DNA of 64,000 bases from an uncultured Lachnospiraceae bacterium (GCA_947652735.1 CANTEG010000007.1:1-64000), one strand, 5' to 3'; shown: positions 35,529 through 45,484, counted from the stretch's first letter. Notes: generated by a model from the letters alone, not told the origin. Translations and numbers: made by a program.

Positions 35529-36633
35529 TGAGGAGGTTATATACAGACTATGGCTTGACACAATAGACGGAATAGGTCTTAGGACAAAAAAATATCTTAT
35601 AAAATATTTTGGAAGTACACAAAATGTCTACCATGCAGAATTTGGTGAGCTTACAAAAGTAATAAAAAGTGACAGGGCGGAGATGATAAATAATAACAGA
35701 CAGCTTGATAAGGCAAAGAAGCTTGCGGAAGAATATATGCGAAGAAACATAACGGTCACATATCCCGGGCACGAGTTGTACCCTAAAAAATTGAAACATA
35801 TATCTGATTACCCTGAAATACTCTATATTAGGGGTGACCCAGGAATTTTAAACGACAGGCTGGTCGGTGTTGTGGGCTCCAGATATCCAAGTGTTTACGG
35901 AAGAGAGATAGCAGGCTTTTTATCGGGAGAACTGGCAAAAAATGAAATAGGTATTATAAGCGGACTGGCAAGAGGGATAGATGCAGCTGCCCACAGTGGG
36001 GCAATCTGCGCAGGCGGAAAGACGGTTGCAGTGCTTGGATGCGGTATCAATGTTACCTATCCGAGGGAAAATGCAGAGCTGTTTTCTCAAATAGAAATGT
36101 CGGGAGCTATTATATCAGAATACGGGCTTGGCGTACCACCCATATCAGGACAGTTTCCTGTGAGAAACCGAATTATAAGTGGATTGTCAGATGGGGTTTT
36201 GGTAGTTGAGGCAAAAAGAAAAAGCGGCTCGTTAATAACGGCGGACCTTGCCCTTGAACAGGGAAAGCAGGTGTATGCAGTTCCGGGTAGAATGAATGAT
36301 GTGTTAAGTGAGGGTACAAACAATTTAATTAAACAGGGAGCACTTTGTGTAACAGATGCAAATGATATACTTGAGGAGCTTTTCGGAATATCGGCTGTGG
36401 ATGATGAAACAGAAAAAAACAGCCTTGAAATGAAGATAAGAAAAAATATAGAAAGTTTAACTGACGAGGAGGCGCAGGTATACTCATGTCTTGGACTGGA
36501 GCCTTTATTTATAGATGATATCGTAAAAATGTCAGGCATAGGCATACGAAAGACCATAAGTATATTGTATTTACTTTGCAGCAGGGGAATAATAAAACAG
36601 CCCTTAAAGGGATATTATATTGTCTGCATTTAA
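35518..36633 (+). CDS. dprA: DNA processing protein A
   Basis: Binds incoming single-stranded DNA and loads RecA in natural transformation. The 371 residues have a SAM/helix-hairpin start, the Rossmann-like core with GVVGSRYPSVYGREIA and GIISGLARGIDAAAHSGAI (about 120-170), the GPVRNR-like FPVRNRIISGLSDGV, and a C-terminal winged-helix (DD3-like) region. The start overlaps the comM end. DprA-TopA neighbours are widespread in Firmicutes and do not alone prove competence. Confidence 0.92.
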   Translation: MFFNEEVIYRLWLDTIDGIGLRTKKYLIKYFGSTQNVYHAEFGELTKVIKSDRAEMINNNRQLDKAKKLAEEYMRRNITVTYPGHELYPKKLKHISDYPEILYIRGDPGILNDRLVGVVGSRYPSVYGREIAGFLSGELAKNEIGIISGLARGIDAAAHSGAICAGGKTVAVLGCGINVTYPRENAELFSQIEMSGAIISEYGLGVPPISGQFPVRNRIISGLSDGVLVVEAKRKSGSLITADLALEQGKQVYAVPGRMNDVLSEGTNNLIKQGALCVTDANDILEELFGISAVDDETEKNSLEMKIRKNIESLTDEEAQVYSCLGLEPLFIDDIVKMSGIGIRKTISILYLLCSRGIIKQPLKGYYIVCI

Positions 36634-36641
36634 ATTTTTTC

Positions 36642-36670
36642 TTGCACCCTTTGAAAAAAAGGTGTATAGT
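36642..36670 (+). promoter_or_regulatory. Sigma-A promoter of topA
   Basis: TTGCAC at 36642-36647 and TATAGT at 36665-36670 with a 17-base spacer, about 68 bases upstream of the topA start. Confidence 0.7.
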
Positions 36671-36737
36671 GTCAACGTTTAATAAATGCAATTAATCAAA
36701 ATTTCAGATATATATTACAATGAAAGGATTTACAAAA

Positions 36738-38798
36738 ATGGCAAAGAATCTTGTAATTGTTGAGTCACCGGCAAAAGCAAAAACGATAAAGAAGTTTCTT
36801 GGAAGCGGATATGAGGTTATGGCATCCAACGGACATGTGAGGGATTTGCCTAAAAGTACAATGGGAATAGACATGGAAAATGACTATGAACCTAAATACA
36901 TTACAATAAGAGGAAAAGGAGAACTGCTTGCGTCACTGAGAAAGGCAGTGAGCAAAGCGGACAAGGTATACCTTGCAACTGACCCTGATCGTGAAGGAGA
37001 GGCAATATCATATCATCTTTCCGTTGCACTTAAGCTTGAAAACAAAAATTACAAGAGAATAACGTTTAATGAGATAACAAAAAACGCGGTAAAATCATCC
37101 ATAAAAAATGCGAGGGAAATAGACATGAACCTTGTGGACGCACAGCAGGCAAGGAGAGTTCTTGACAGAATGGTGGGCTACAGTATCAGTCCGCTGTTAT
37201 GGGAAAAAATAAAAAGAGGTTTAAGTGCAGGAAGGGTTCAGTCTGTAGCACTGAAACTGATATGTGACAGGGAAAATGAAATAAATGCTTTTATACCTGA
37301 GGAGTACTGGAGTATTGATGTTATGCTCGCACCGTCAAACGGATTAAAACCGGTATGTTTCCACTATGTCAAAGACAGGCTTACAAAGGACGAGGTGGAT
37401 CAGGTGGAGGCTGCAACAAAAAATGCAGATTTTCATATAGATGATATAAAAACAACCGAAAAAATCAAGAAGCCGCCTGTTCCATTTACCACAAGTACGC
37501 TTCAGCAGGAGGCAGGAAAACACCTTAATTTTGCAACCAGTAAAACGATGAGAATCGCACAGCAGTTGTACGAGGGCGTTGATGTAAAAGGTTTTGGAAC
37601 TATCGGTCTCATAACATATTTAAGAACTGACTCCATCAGGGTGTCTGACGAGGCAGATAAAAGTGCAAAGGAATACATCAGGGAAAAATATGGCGATGCT
37701 TATGTGGGAAATGCAGACACTAAGGGTACGGGAAAGAAAATTCAGGATGCACATGAGGCAATCAGGCCTACAAATATAACGATAACACCTGACATGCTCA
37801 AAGCAGAGCTTTCAAGAGACCAGTACAGACTGTATCAGCTTATTTATAACAGATTTCTTGCAAGCAGAATGAGTGCGGCTGTGTTTGAATCAAATACAGT
37901 ATATGCCAAAGCATTAGATTACAAGTTTAAGACAACCTCAACCAAAAGAAAATTTGACGGCTTTATGTCCTGCTATTCTCTTGATGAACAAAATGAGGAG
38001 CGCACAAGGATTAACGGATTAAATGTTGGCGATGTGGTAAAAGCATCCGAGTTTGAAAAAAAACAACATTTTACACAGCCGCCTGCACATTTCACAGAGG
38101 CTCTGCTTGTAAAAACAATGGAGGAGCTTGGAATAGGCAGACCATCAACCTACGCACCTACCATTTCGACTATCATAAACAGAAGATATATTGTAAAGGA
38201 AAATAAGAACCTCTATGTAACAGAGCTTGGGGAAGCCGTAAATCTTATTATGGAAAAGGCATTTTCGGTAATCATTGATACGAACTTTACGGCAAATATA
38301 GAATCGCTCCTTGACAAAATAGAGGAGGGGGTAATTGACTGGAAAGTCGTTATAAGAAATTTTTATCCTGATTTAGCGGTAGCTATTGACAATGCACAGT
38401 CAGAGCTTGAATCAATAGAGATTGAGGATGAGCAGTCGGATGTTCCGTGTGAACAGTGCGGAAGAATGATGGTTATCAAGTATGGACCATACGGAAAGTT
38501 TCTTGCATGTCCCGGATTTCCAGAGTGCAGAAATACAAAACCCCACTATGAAAAGCTGGGTGTGGCATGTCCTTTATGTGGTGAAGATGTTGTGCTTCGA
38601 AAGACAAAAAAAGGAAGAAAATATTACGGCTGTATCAATAATCCTGATTGCCAATTTATGTCATGGGCAAAACCGACAGAAGAAAAATGTCCGGAGTGTG
38701 GCAGCTACCTTGTGGAAAAGGGCAGTAAACTTATGTGTTCAGGCAAAGAGTGCGGCTATTCATGCAGTGCAAAAAAAAATGTTGATGAAAAACACTAA
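36738..38798 (+). CDS. topA: DNA topoisomerase I
   Basis: Relaxes negative supercoils by transient single-strand breaks. The 686 residues have the Toprim domain (KNLVIVESPAKAKTIKKFLG, then TDPDREGEAISYHL), the core with the catalytic Tyr294 in LITYLRTDSIRVSDEA, and three C-terminal C4 zinc ribbons (CEQCGRMM..., CPLCGED..., CPECGSY...). AAAGG 11 bases upstream supports the ATG at 36738 over the one at 36720. The length is normal. Confidence 0.96.
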   Translation: MAKNLVIVESPAKAKTIKKFLGSGYEVMASNGHVRDLPKSTMGIDMENDYEPKYITIRGKGELLASLRKAVSKADKVYLATDPDREGEAISYHLSVALKLENKNYKRITFNEITKNAVKSSIKNAREIDMNLVDAQQARRVLDRMVGYSISPLLWEKIKRGLSAGRVQSVALKLICDRENEINAFIPEEYWSIDVMLAPSNGLKPVCFHYVKDRLTKDEVDQVEAATKNADFHIDDIKTTEKIKKPPVPFTTSTLQQEAGKHLNFATSKTMRIAQQLYEGVDVKGFGTIGLITYLRTDSIRVSDEADKSAKEYIREKYGDAYVGNADTKGTGKKIQDAHEAIRPTNITITPDMLKAELSRDQYRLYQLIYNRFLASRMSAAVFESNTVYAKALDYKFKTTSTKRKFDGFMSCYSLDEQNEERTRINGLNVGDVVKASEFEKKQHFTQPPAHFTEALLVKTMEELGIGRPSTYAPTISTIINRRYIVKENKNLYVTELGEAVNLIMEKAFSVIIDTNFTANIESLLDKIEEGVIDWKVVIRNFYPDLAVAIDNAQSELESIEIEDEQSDVPCEQCGRMMVIKYGPYGKFLACPGFPECRNTKPHYEKLGVACPLCGEDVVLRKTKKGRKYYGCINNPDCQFMSWAKPTEEKCPECGSYLVEKGSKLMCSGKECGYSCSAKKNVDEKH

Positions 38799-38880
38799 AT
38801 ATGGTAGTATATATACCGTACATGTTATAGATTTTGTTTCAATATAATTTTTTAATGGATTATTAATTAGTATGACCATA

Positions 38881-38908
38881 TAAACTTGCAGTTTATTTTT
38901 GTCGATAA
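38881..38908 (+). promoter_or_regulatory. Sigma-28 (SigD/FliA)-like promoter of the flagellar locus
   Basis: TAAA at 38881-38884, a 16-base spacer, and GTCGATAA at 38901-38908, against the SigD form TAAA-N15-GCCGATAA. It is 35 bases before flgB and is the only flagellar-type promoter seen in this window. Confidence 0.65.
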
Positions 38909-38943
38909 ATAAGACAAGTATTATTATGTGCAGGAGGAGAATT

Positions 38944-39342
38944 ATGATAACATCTGATATTTATAATTATGTTAATATTCTTGACAAAGCTGCGGATGCA
39001 GCAACTCTCAGAAACGAACTTATCAATAACAATATCGCTAATGTTAATACGCCACACTATAAAAGAAAGGATATAAATTTCGAGTCAGTGCTTCAGGCAG
39101 AGCTTGCAGGTGGAAGAAGCCTGTATAGCAGTGTAAAGGCTGCCAATGATGATCTTACGACACTTGATCCACAGGTGTTTACGGATAACTCGTCTTTGTC
39201 GTACCGCCTAGACGGAAACAATGTTGATATCAATTCCGAGGAAGCATATCTTGCGGAAAATACTATTAAATATCAGGCACTTGTTGACTTGATGAATCAG
39301 GAGTTTGCAAGATATAAGACGGTACTGAACTCATCTTCATAA
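38944..39342 (+). CDS. flgB: Flagellar basal-body proximal rod protein FlgB
   Basis: Proximal rod protein that joins the MS ring. The 132 residues start with an N-terminal helix (DIYNYVNILDKAADAATLRNELINNNIANVNTPHYKR) typical of the rod/hook/filament family, and end with a C-terminal helix (IKYQALVDLMNQEFARYKTVL). AGGAGGA precedes the ATG at 38944; longer upstream frames lack it. It is the first gene of the flagellar cluster, 36 bases after the SigD-like promoter. Confidence 0.93.
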   Translation: MITSDIYNYVNILDKAADAATLRNELINNNIANVNTPHYKRKDINFESVLQAELAGGRSLYSSVKAANDDLTTLDPQVFTDNSSLSYRLDGNNVDINSEEAYLAENTIKYQALVDLMNQEFARYKTVLNSSS

Positions 39343-39380
39343 AAAGACTACATATGCTTAAGTGATTAAGGAGGTTTTAT

Positions 39381-39824
39381 ATGGGCGTTTTTACTGCTAT
39401 GAATGTGTCGGCAACAGGTATGACGGCACAGCAGCTTAGAATGGATACAATTGCAGAAAATATTGCAAATGCACAGACAACGAGAACGGAAGACGGAGGC
39501 GGTGCATATAGGAGAAAGATACCTGTATTCATGGAGAAAGATTCAACATCGTTTGATAATATATTAAACGGATATTTGGATTACTACAGACCAAACGGAG
39601 TAAAGGTTACCCAAATTGTTGAGGATCCGTCTGAGTTCAGACTTGTATATGAGCCTGACAATCCGGATGCAAACGAGGACGGGTATGTTGAATATCCGAA
39701 TATTGACACGGTTACCGAAATGACGAACCTCATTGACTCATCAAGGGCATATGAGGCAAGCGTTACGGCATTCAATGCATCAAAAGGCATGGCTACAAAA
39801 GGATTGGAATTATTCTCAAGTTAG
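39381..39824 (+). CDS. flgC: Flagellar basal-body rod protein FlgC
   Basis: Rod component next to FlgB. The 147 residues begin GVFTAMNVSATGMTAQQLRMDTIAENIANAQTTR, the usual ANTE-type helix; the central YRRKIPVF and the C-terminal EMTNLIDSSRAYEASVTAFNASKGM match the family. AAGGAGG precedes the ATG. It is followed by fliE after 12 bases. Confidence 0.94.
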   Translation: MGVFTAMNVSATGMTAQQLRMDTIAENIANAQTTRTEDGGGAYRRKIPVFMEKDSTSFDNILNGYLDYYRPNGVKVTQIVEDPSEFRLVYEPDNPDANEDGYVEYPNIDTVTEMTNLIDSSRAYEASVTAFNASKGMATKGLELFSS

Positions 39825-39836
39825 GAGTGAAAATAA

Positions 39837-40157
39837 ATGGCTATAACACCTGTTACACTTTCAAGTGATGATTTGTCTGCAATAGGTCAGGTAAGGCCTA
39901 GCGGAATTACTTCAAAAGCTGAAGGAGTAGGTACATTCGATACTATTTTGAATGCTGCCGTTGATATGTATAAGGAAGCAGATATGCTTCAGAAAAAGGC
40001 GGAGGAGACAGAAATAAGCTTTGCCCTTGGATATACAGATAGTATACATGATCTTGCTTTGGCACAACAAAAAGCAAATATTTCCCTGCAATACACTGTT
40101 AAGGTTACGAATGCGGTTGTATCTGCGTATAAGGAACTTATGAATTTGCAACTATAA
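39837..40157 (+). CDS. fliE: Flagellar hook-basal body protein FliE
   Basis: Links the MS ring to the rod. The 106 residues end with the family hallmark SIHDLALAQQKANISLQYTVKVTNAVVSAYKELMNLQL. The N-terminal half (ITPVTLSSDDL...GTFDTILNAAVDMYKEAD) is less conserved. TAGGAGTG precedes the ATG. FliF begins 26 bases later. Confidence 0.93.
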   Translation: MAITPVTLSSDDLSAIGQVRPSGITSKAEGVGTFDTILNAAVDMYKEADMLQKKAEETEISFALGYTDSIHDLALAQQKANISLQYTVKVTNAVVSAYKELMNLQL

Positions 40158-40183
40158 GAAAAAACAGATAGGCGGATATCCAA

Positions 40184-41788
40184 ATGGGTGAATGGTTCAG
40201 ACAGCTACCTTCCAAAATTGCTGAATTTTGGAAAAAATATACAACTAAACAAAAAACTTTATTTTTATCTGTAGTCGCAGCAGTAATCATTACGTTAGTT
40301 GCGTTGTTTTTTGTGTTAAACAGGACAGATTATGTGACGCTTGCATCATTTGAGAATACGGCAGCGACTGCCGCTGCGGTAAATCTTCTCAATGAAAACG
40401 GCATCACAAACAGGACATCAAAAGATGCACTTACAGTTGAGGTTGCGGAAGAACAGCTCTCAAAGGCAAGACTTCTTTTAGGTGAAAACGGAATAAGCAC
40501 AAATATAAACAAAACGGATTATGACTGGATGTTTGACAACAGCTTTAACACAACAGATTCGGAAAAACGGCTTAAGGCAAAGATTAATCTCCAGTCTACA
40601 ATGGCAAACGATATTGCATCCATGGACGGAATATCAAAGGCATCCGTTACAATCAATATTCCGGAAAACAAGAGCAGTCTTACACCAAATCAGGCAAGCA
40701 CATCAGTCAGCGTCATGTTAACTGTGGGAAGCGGCTTCAACGAAAATAACGTACAGGGTATTGCAGAGTATGTAAGAACCTGTGTGGGTGATGAGAATAC
40801 GGATGACATTACAATTATAGACAATCAGGGAAATCTGCTTTTCTCAGGCAATAAAACCGGAGCAGGGTATACAAGTCCGGTTATCATGGTTGAAAAACAG
40901 GTTGAGGAATACTACAACAGTAAGTTGTGGAACCTGATGGTTAACTCAGGCGTTTACGATGAGGTTTCAGTTTCTGCAAACCTTGATGTAAATATTTCCG
41001 AAAAGGAAATGCATAACCTTGAGTATTATTCAAATGATGAAGATGACACGGGTCCTAAGGGTACATATTATTACTATCTTGCAGAGAACACGGATGGTAC
41101 AGGTGGAGTTGTAGGTACGGATGCAAACGGAGAGGAGATTACGGACTACAATCTGCTCGACAATGCAAACGGAGAGTCTTCCCTGAACCTGATAAAGGAG
41201 ACATACAACACAAGCTACACGGAAACAACAACAAAGGAGCCTGTAGGAAAGGTTGATTTAAAAAATTCCAGCATGGCAATGTATCTGACAAAATATCAGG
41301 TATACGAGGAAGAAGCTATGGAGGAAAGCGGTTTGCTTGAGGGAACAACCTTTGAGGAATTCCGCACGAATAATTCCGAGGCTACGGAGGAAACAAATAA
41401 CCCAGAGCTTGTTGCCCTTTTAGCAAATGCAACAGGTATCAGGGATTCCAGCATATATGTTGTTGAGAGGACAGTTCCTATCTTCTATCCAAAGGAAGAT
41501 GGAGGCGTTCCTGTACAAAGTATAATAACGATTATACTTGCTGTTTTAATCGGTATACTTCTCTTGTTTGTCGTATTCAAGAGTATGAAGGCTGAGGAGG
41601 TTATCGAGATGGAGCCTGAACTTTCCGTTGAGGCATTGCTTGCTACAACGAAGGAAAATCAAACGATTGATGATATAGAATTCAGCGACAATTCGGCAAC
41701 GAAGACGCAGATTGAGAAGTTTGTGGATGAAAATCCGGAGGCAGTTGCGTCCTTGCTTAGAAATTGGCTTAGCGATGATTGGGAGTGA
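40184..41788 (+). CDS. fliF: Flagellar MS-ring protein FliF
   Basis: The ring scaffold in the inner membrane, on which the switch and export gate assemble. The 534 residues have an N-terminal membrane helix (about 27-47), the ring-building repeats with NRTDYVTLASFENTAATAAAVNLLNE and RLKAKINLQSTMANDIASMDGI, a long variable acidic loop (about 290-430) and a C-terminal helix (SIITIILAVLIGILLLFVVF, about 447-466) with the cytoplasmic FliG-binding end. Confidence 0.93.
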   Translation: MGEWFRQLPSKIAEFWKKYTTKQKTLFLSVVAAVIITLVALFFVLNRTDYVTLASFENTAATAAAVNLLNENGITNRTSKDALTVEVAEEQLSKARLLLGENGISTNINKTDYDWMFDNSFNTTDSEKRLKAKINLQSTMANDIASMDGISKASVTINIPENKSSLTPNQASTSVSVMLTVGSGFNENNVQGIAEYVRTCVGDENTDDITIIDNQGNLLFSGNKTGAGYTSPVIMVEKQVEEYYNSKLWNLMVNSGVYDEVSVSANLDVNISEKEMHNLEYYSNDEDDTGPKGTYYYYLAENTDGTGGVVGTDANGEEITDYNLLDNANGESSLNLIKETYNTSYTETTTKEPVGKVDLKNSSMAMYLTKYQVYEEEAMEESGLLEGTTFEEFRTNNSEATEETNNPELVALLANATGIRDSSIYVVERTVPIFYPKEDGGVPVQSIITIILAVLIGILLLFVVFKSMKAEEVIEMEPELSVEALLATTKENQTIDDIEFSDNSATKTQIEKFVDENPEAVASLLRNWLSDDWE

Positions 41789-41793
41789 TGTAA

Positions 41794-42816
41794 ATGGCAG
41801 GAGAGTCAATAAATATGGATGAAATCACAGGAATCCAGAAAGCGGCAGTTCTTCTTATTTGTCTTGGGCCAGAGCGTTCTTCTACTGTGTTCAAGCATTT
41901 AAGGGATGATGAAATAGAACAGCTTACACTTGAAATTGCCAACACGAAAAGCGTTTCACCAGATGTAAAGGATGCTGTTATGGATGAGTTTTACGAGGTG
42001 TGTCTGGCTCAGAAGTACATTGCAGAGGGTGGTATTACATATGCCAAGGAGCTTCTTGACAAGGCACTTGGTGAGGATAGAGCGAAAGATGTAATTGGAA
42101 GGCTTACGGCATCACTTCAGGTAAGACCTTTCGAGTTTGTAAGAAAGTCAGATGCCAGCCAGCTTTTGAACTTTATTCAGGATGAGCATCCACAGACGAT
42201 TGCACTTATTCTTTCCTATTTACCTTCGGCACAGGCAGCTTCCGTTGTAAGCGCTTTAGCACCTGAAAAACAGGCGGATGTTGCAAAGAGAATTGCCATG
42301 ATGGATAGAACAAGTCCTGATATAATTAAACAGGTTGAAAAGGTTTTGGAGAAGAAGCTTGCTTCTTTGGTAAATCAGGATTACACAATTGTTGGTGGTA
42401 TTGATTCCATTGTCAGTATTCTTAATACTGTTGACAGAAGTACAGAAAAGCATATTATGGAGACTTTGGAAATCGAAGAACCAGAATTGGCAGACGATAT
42501 CAGAAGAAAAATGTTCGTATTCGAGGATATTTTGCTGCTTGATAACCGTGCAATTCAAACTGTTTTACGTGAGGTTGATAACAACGAGCTTGCAGTTGCA
42601 CTTAAAAATGCCAATGAGGATGTTAAACAGATTATATTTGATAACCTTTCAAGCCGTCTGTCAACTATGATTAAAGAGGATATGGAATTCATGGGTCCTG
42701 TTAAGCTTAAGGATGTTGAAGACGCACAGCAGAAGATTGTTAATATCATTAGGAAGCTTGAGGATTCAGGTGAAATCATTATCTCACGTGGTGGAGGTGA
42801 CGAGTTAGTTGTCTAA
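41794..42816 (+). CDS. fliG: Flagellar motor switch protein FliG
   Basis: Transmits torque from the stator and sets rotation direction. The 340 residues have the N-terminal FliF-binding domain (GIQKAAVLLICLGPERSSTVFKHL), the EHPQTIALILSYL armadillo middle part, and the C-terminal charged torque helix (FDNLSSRLSTMIKEDMEFMGPVKLKDVEDAQQKIV). It starts five bases after fliF and its end overlaps the start of fliH. The ATG at 41815 is an alternative start. Confidence 0.94.
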   Translation: MAGESINMDEITGIQKAAVLLICLGPERSSTVFKHLRDDEIEQLTLEIANTKSVSPDVKDAVMDEFYEVCLAQKYIAEGGITYAKELLDKALGEDRAKDVIGRLTASLQVRPFEFVRKSDASQLLNFIQDEHPQTIALILSYLPSAQAASVVSALAPEKQADVAKRIAMMDRTSPDIIKQVEKVLEKKLASLVNQDYTIVGGIDSIVSILNTVDRSTEKHIMETLEIEEPELADDIRRKMFVFEDILLLDNRAIQTVLREVDNNELAVALKNANEDVKQIIFDNLSSRLSTMIKEDMEFMGPVKLKDVEDAQQKIVNIIRKLEDSGEIIISRGGGDELVV

Positions 42817-43600
42817 TCTTTTTAAGTCGGGGATTGTAGGACAAGGCAATTATGTTTCAGAGCCTTTAGTTCTTGACGTAAATGCCAGAGCCGCGGAGAA
42901 AATCAAAGCAAATGCCAAGGTTATACGCCCTGTTGAGGAAAAGAAGGAGACGCTCGGGGAAGAACACGAAGAAGCTCTCGAATCACCAGATATGGCATTA
43001 GATGAGGCAATGGAAATGGCGAGGTCCATTCGTGAGGAAGCATCGGAACGGGCGAATGCAATCTTACAGTCAGCAAATGATGAAGCGGATGCAATCAGGG
43101 AAAGTGCCCGCAAGTTAGGTTACGATACGGGGCTTGAGGAGGGCAACCTTGAAGCTGCAAAAAGAGCTGATGTTTATCTTGCCAATGTTCAAAAAGAGCA
43201 GGATGAATTTATAAACAAAAGTAAGATGGAGTATGACGAGCTGATAAAGCAGTCGCAGGAAAATTTAATTGAGCTAAGCTGCCAGCTTGTTGCCAAACTT
43301 ACGGGAATTGTAGTGGATGAATACCGTCCTGTAATGATATACATGATAAATCAGGCGTTAAGCGGCAGTGATAACGGAAAAAATATTATCATTAAAGTTC
43401 CGGAAGAAAGCTATGCATATATATCGGACAACAGGGACAGGATTGCCGGGGCGGCAAATCCAAGTATTAACATTGATATATTTGGGGATGCAAATCTTAC
43501 GAAAAGGCAGTGTATGATAGAAACTGATAATGGAATTATTGATTTATCCATGGATGTACAAGTAAATAATTTGATAACAGCAATCAAACTGTTATCATAA
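42809..43600 (+). CDS. fliH: Flagellar export ATPase regulator FliH
   Basis: Binds FliI and couples the ATPase complex to the switch. The 263 residues are mostly coiled coil (MALDEAMEMARSIREEASERANAILQSANDEADAI, about 80-110) with a C-terminal beta domain (SINIDIFGDANLTKRQCMIETDNGIIDLSMDVQVNNLI). The start is a TTG at 42809 that overlaps the fliG end by eight bases, with GGAGGTG inside fliG at 42793-42799; this decides the start. Confidence 0.88.
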   Translation: MSNLFKSGIVGQGNYVSEPLVLDVNARAAEKIKANAKVIRPVEEKKETLGEEHEEALESPDMALDEAMEMARSIREEASERANAILQSANDEADAIRESARKLGYDTGLEEGNLEAAKRADVYLANVQKEQDEFINKSKMEYDELIKQSQENLIELSCQLVAKLTGIVVDEYRPVMIYMINQALSGSDNGKNIIIKVPEESYAYISDNRDRIAGAANPSINIDIFGDANLTKRQCMIETDNGIIDLSMDVQVNNLITAIKLLS

Positions 43601-43687
43601 ATTAAATTAAAAATGGAGCTGTTTTTCCTGTTGTATGGAGAGGCAGCCTCATACTTTATTATCTGATAAAAAGGTAGCGTGACATTT

Positions 43688-44998
43688 ATGAGAAGTTGCA
43701 TCAGTATAGATAAATACAGACATTTATTAGATATGGATTTTTCCCTTCACTATGGTAAGGTTACCAAGGTGGTTGGTCTTACCATTGAATCGGTCGGTCC
43801 ACCATGTAAGCTTGGAGACCTTTGTGAGATACGGTCGAAGGATGGAAGCAGTCAGGTTAAGGCAGAAGTGGTAGGATTTCGGGACAGCAGTGTGTTGCTC
43901 ATGCCCTTTGACTCTGTGGATGGAATTGGTCTTGGCGCTACGGTACGAAACACAGGTGAGGTGCTTAAGGTTGCGGTAGGACCTGAACTGCTCGGAAGAG
44001 TGTTAGACGGAATCGGCAGACCGATGGATGAGGGCGAGATAGTATGCAAAAATGCGTATCCGATTGATGCCATGTCACCGGACCCATTAAAAAGAAAGCT
44101 TATATCTGAAATTCTGCCCCTTGGTGTAAAGGCGGTAGACGGACTTCTAACCATAGGAAAAGGACAAAGAATTGGCATATTTGCAGGAAGTGGTGTTGGA
44201 AAGAGTACGCTTCTCGGTATGTTTGCAAGAAATACAAAGGCTGATATTAATGTGATAGCCCTGATTGGAGAGCGTGGCAGGGAGGTGGGCGAATTTATAG
44301 AGCGTGACTTGGGCGAGGAGGGACTTGCCCGTTCCGTGCTTGTAATAGCCACATCTGACAAACCTGCGTTAATAAGAAATAAAGCGGCAAAAACTGCAAC
44401 TGCAATTGCTGAATATTTCAGGGATCAGGGCAAGGATGTACTTCTGATGATGGATTCACTGACCCGTTTTTCCATGGCACAAAGGGAAATCGGTCTTGCA
44501 TCAGGGGAACCACCGGTTACAAGGGGATATCCACCATCCGTTTATGCGGAGCTTCCAAAGCTTCTTGAACGGGCAGGAAATACATATACAGGTTCCATAA
44601 CAGGTCTTTATACGGTACTTGTTGATGGTGATGATTTTAATGAACCAATCACGGATACTGCAAGAGGAATACTGGACGGACATATTATACTTTCGCGAAA
44701 GCTTGGACACAAAAACCATTATCCAGCCATTGATGTTTTGCAGAGTATATCAAGATGTATGAGTTCGATTGCTGACAAGGAACACAAAAATGTTGCAGGT
44801 AAGCTTAAAAATGTGCTTGCGGTATATAGTGATGCAGAAGATTTGATAAACATAGGCGCTTATAAATCAGGCTCCAATCCTGAAATTGATTATGCAATTT
44901 CCAAAATAGGAAAGGTGAATGAATTTCTGATGCAGGATGTTGATTCCAAATTTTTGTTTGATGATGAATTGCAAAGCCTTAAGGAAATATTTGAGTAA
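43688..44998 (+). CDS. fliI: Flagellum-specific ATP synthase FliI
   Basis: Hexameric export ATPase. The 436 residues match the F1-beta-like family: Walker A GIFAGSGVGKSTLLGMFA (about 165-182), GERGREVGEFIERDL, and LLMMDSLTRFSMAQREI. The GTG at 43679 or the ATG at 43688 could be the start; AAGG at 43671-43674 is close to the GTG but far from the ATG, so the choice is open by three residues. A 78-87-base spacer with a small hairpin separates it from fliH. Confidence 0.94.
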   Translation: MRSCISIDKYRHLLDMDFSLHYGKVTKVVGLTIESVGPPCKLGDLCEIRSKDGSSQVKAEVVGFRDSSVLLMPFDSVDGIGLGATVRNTGEVLKVAVGPELLGRVLDGIGRPMDEGEIVCKNAYPIDAMSPDPLKRKLISEILPLGVKAVDGLLTIGKGQRIGIFAGSGVGKSTLLGMFARNTKADINVIALIGERGREVGEFIERDLGEEGLARSVLVIATSDKPALIRNKAAKTATAIAEYFRDQGKDVLLMMDSLTRFSMAQREIGLASGEPPVTRGYPPSVYAELPKLLERAGNTYTGSITGLYTVLVDGDDFNEPITDTARGILDGHIILSRKLGHKNHYPAIDVLQSISRCMSSIADKEHKNVAGKLKNVLAVYSDAEDLINIGAYKSGSNPEIDYAISKIGKVNEFLMQDVDSKFLFDDELQSLKEIFE

Positions 44999-45026
44999 AG
45001 GGTTGTTTGGAAGCGGTGGTTGATGT

Positions 45027-45482
45027 ATGGCAAAATTCATTTACAGAATGCAAAATATTCTTGATATAAAGCTGAAGCTTGAGGACGCGGCAAGGCAGGA
45101 GTATGCGGACGCAAGAGTTGCCCTGTCCGTGGAGGAAGATAAGCTTGAGGCTCTTAAAAACAGAAAGGAGCTTTACTATAAAGAATATCAGGAGGCAATT
45201 GAGGGAAGTCTTGATTTCCTGAAAATAGAAGAATGCAGCAATGCAATCGATGTTATGAATGGTATTATTCAAGCCCAGCTTGAAGTTGTCAGACAAAAAA
45301 GCAAGGAATTAGAAAAGGCAAGACAAAAGCTGGCACAGGTTATGCAGGAGAGAAAAATGCATGAAAGGCTCAAAGAAAAAAAGTTTGACGAGTTTTTAAA
45401 AGAACTTTCCGCAGAGGAAAATAAGGAAATAGATCAGGTTGTAAGCTATCAGTTTAACAGTAAAGGTAATACGGAGGATTAA
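45027..45482 (+). CDS. fliJ: Flagellar export chaperone FliJ
   Basis: Coiled-coil protein that contacts the export ATPase and gate. The 151 residues are nearly all helix with strong charge alternation (EDKLEALKNRKELYYKEYQEAI, QKSKELEKARQKLAQVMQERKMHERLKEKKFDEFL). It follows fliI by 28 bases and precedes the YlxF-like gene by two bases, as in Bacillus. Sequence identity alone is weak, so the assignment leans on position. Confidence 0.85.
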   Translation: MAKFIYRMQNILDIKLKLEDAARQEYADARVALSVEEDKLEALKNRKELYYKEYQEAIEGSLDFLKIEECSNAIDVMNGIIQAQLEVVRQKSKELEKARQKLAQVMQERKMHERLKEKKFDEFLKELSAEENKEIDQVVSYQFNSKGNTED

Positions 45483-45484
45483 GT

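Noticed and set aside
38899-38927. Sigma-A-like boxes TTGTCG-N17-TATTAT overlapping the sigma-28 site
   Set aside because: A start from this -10 would fall on the ribosome binding site of flgB, so a useful transcript is unlikely.
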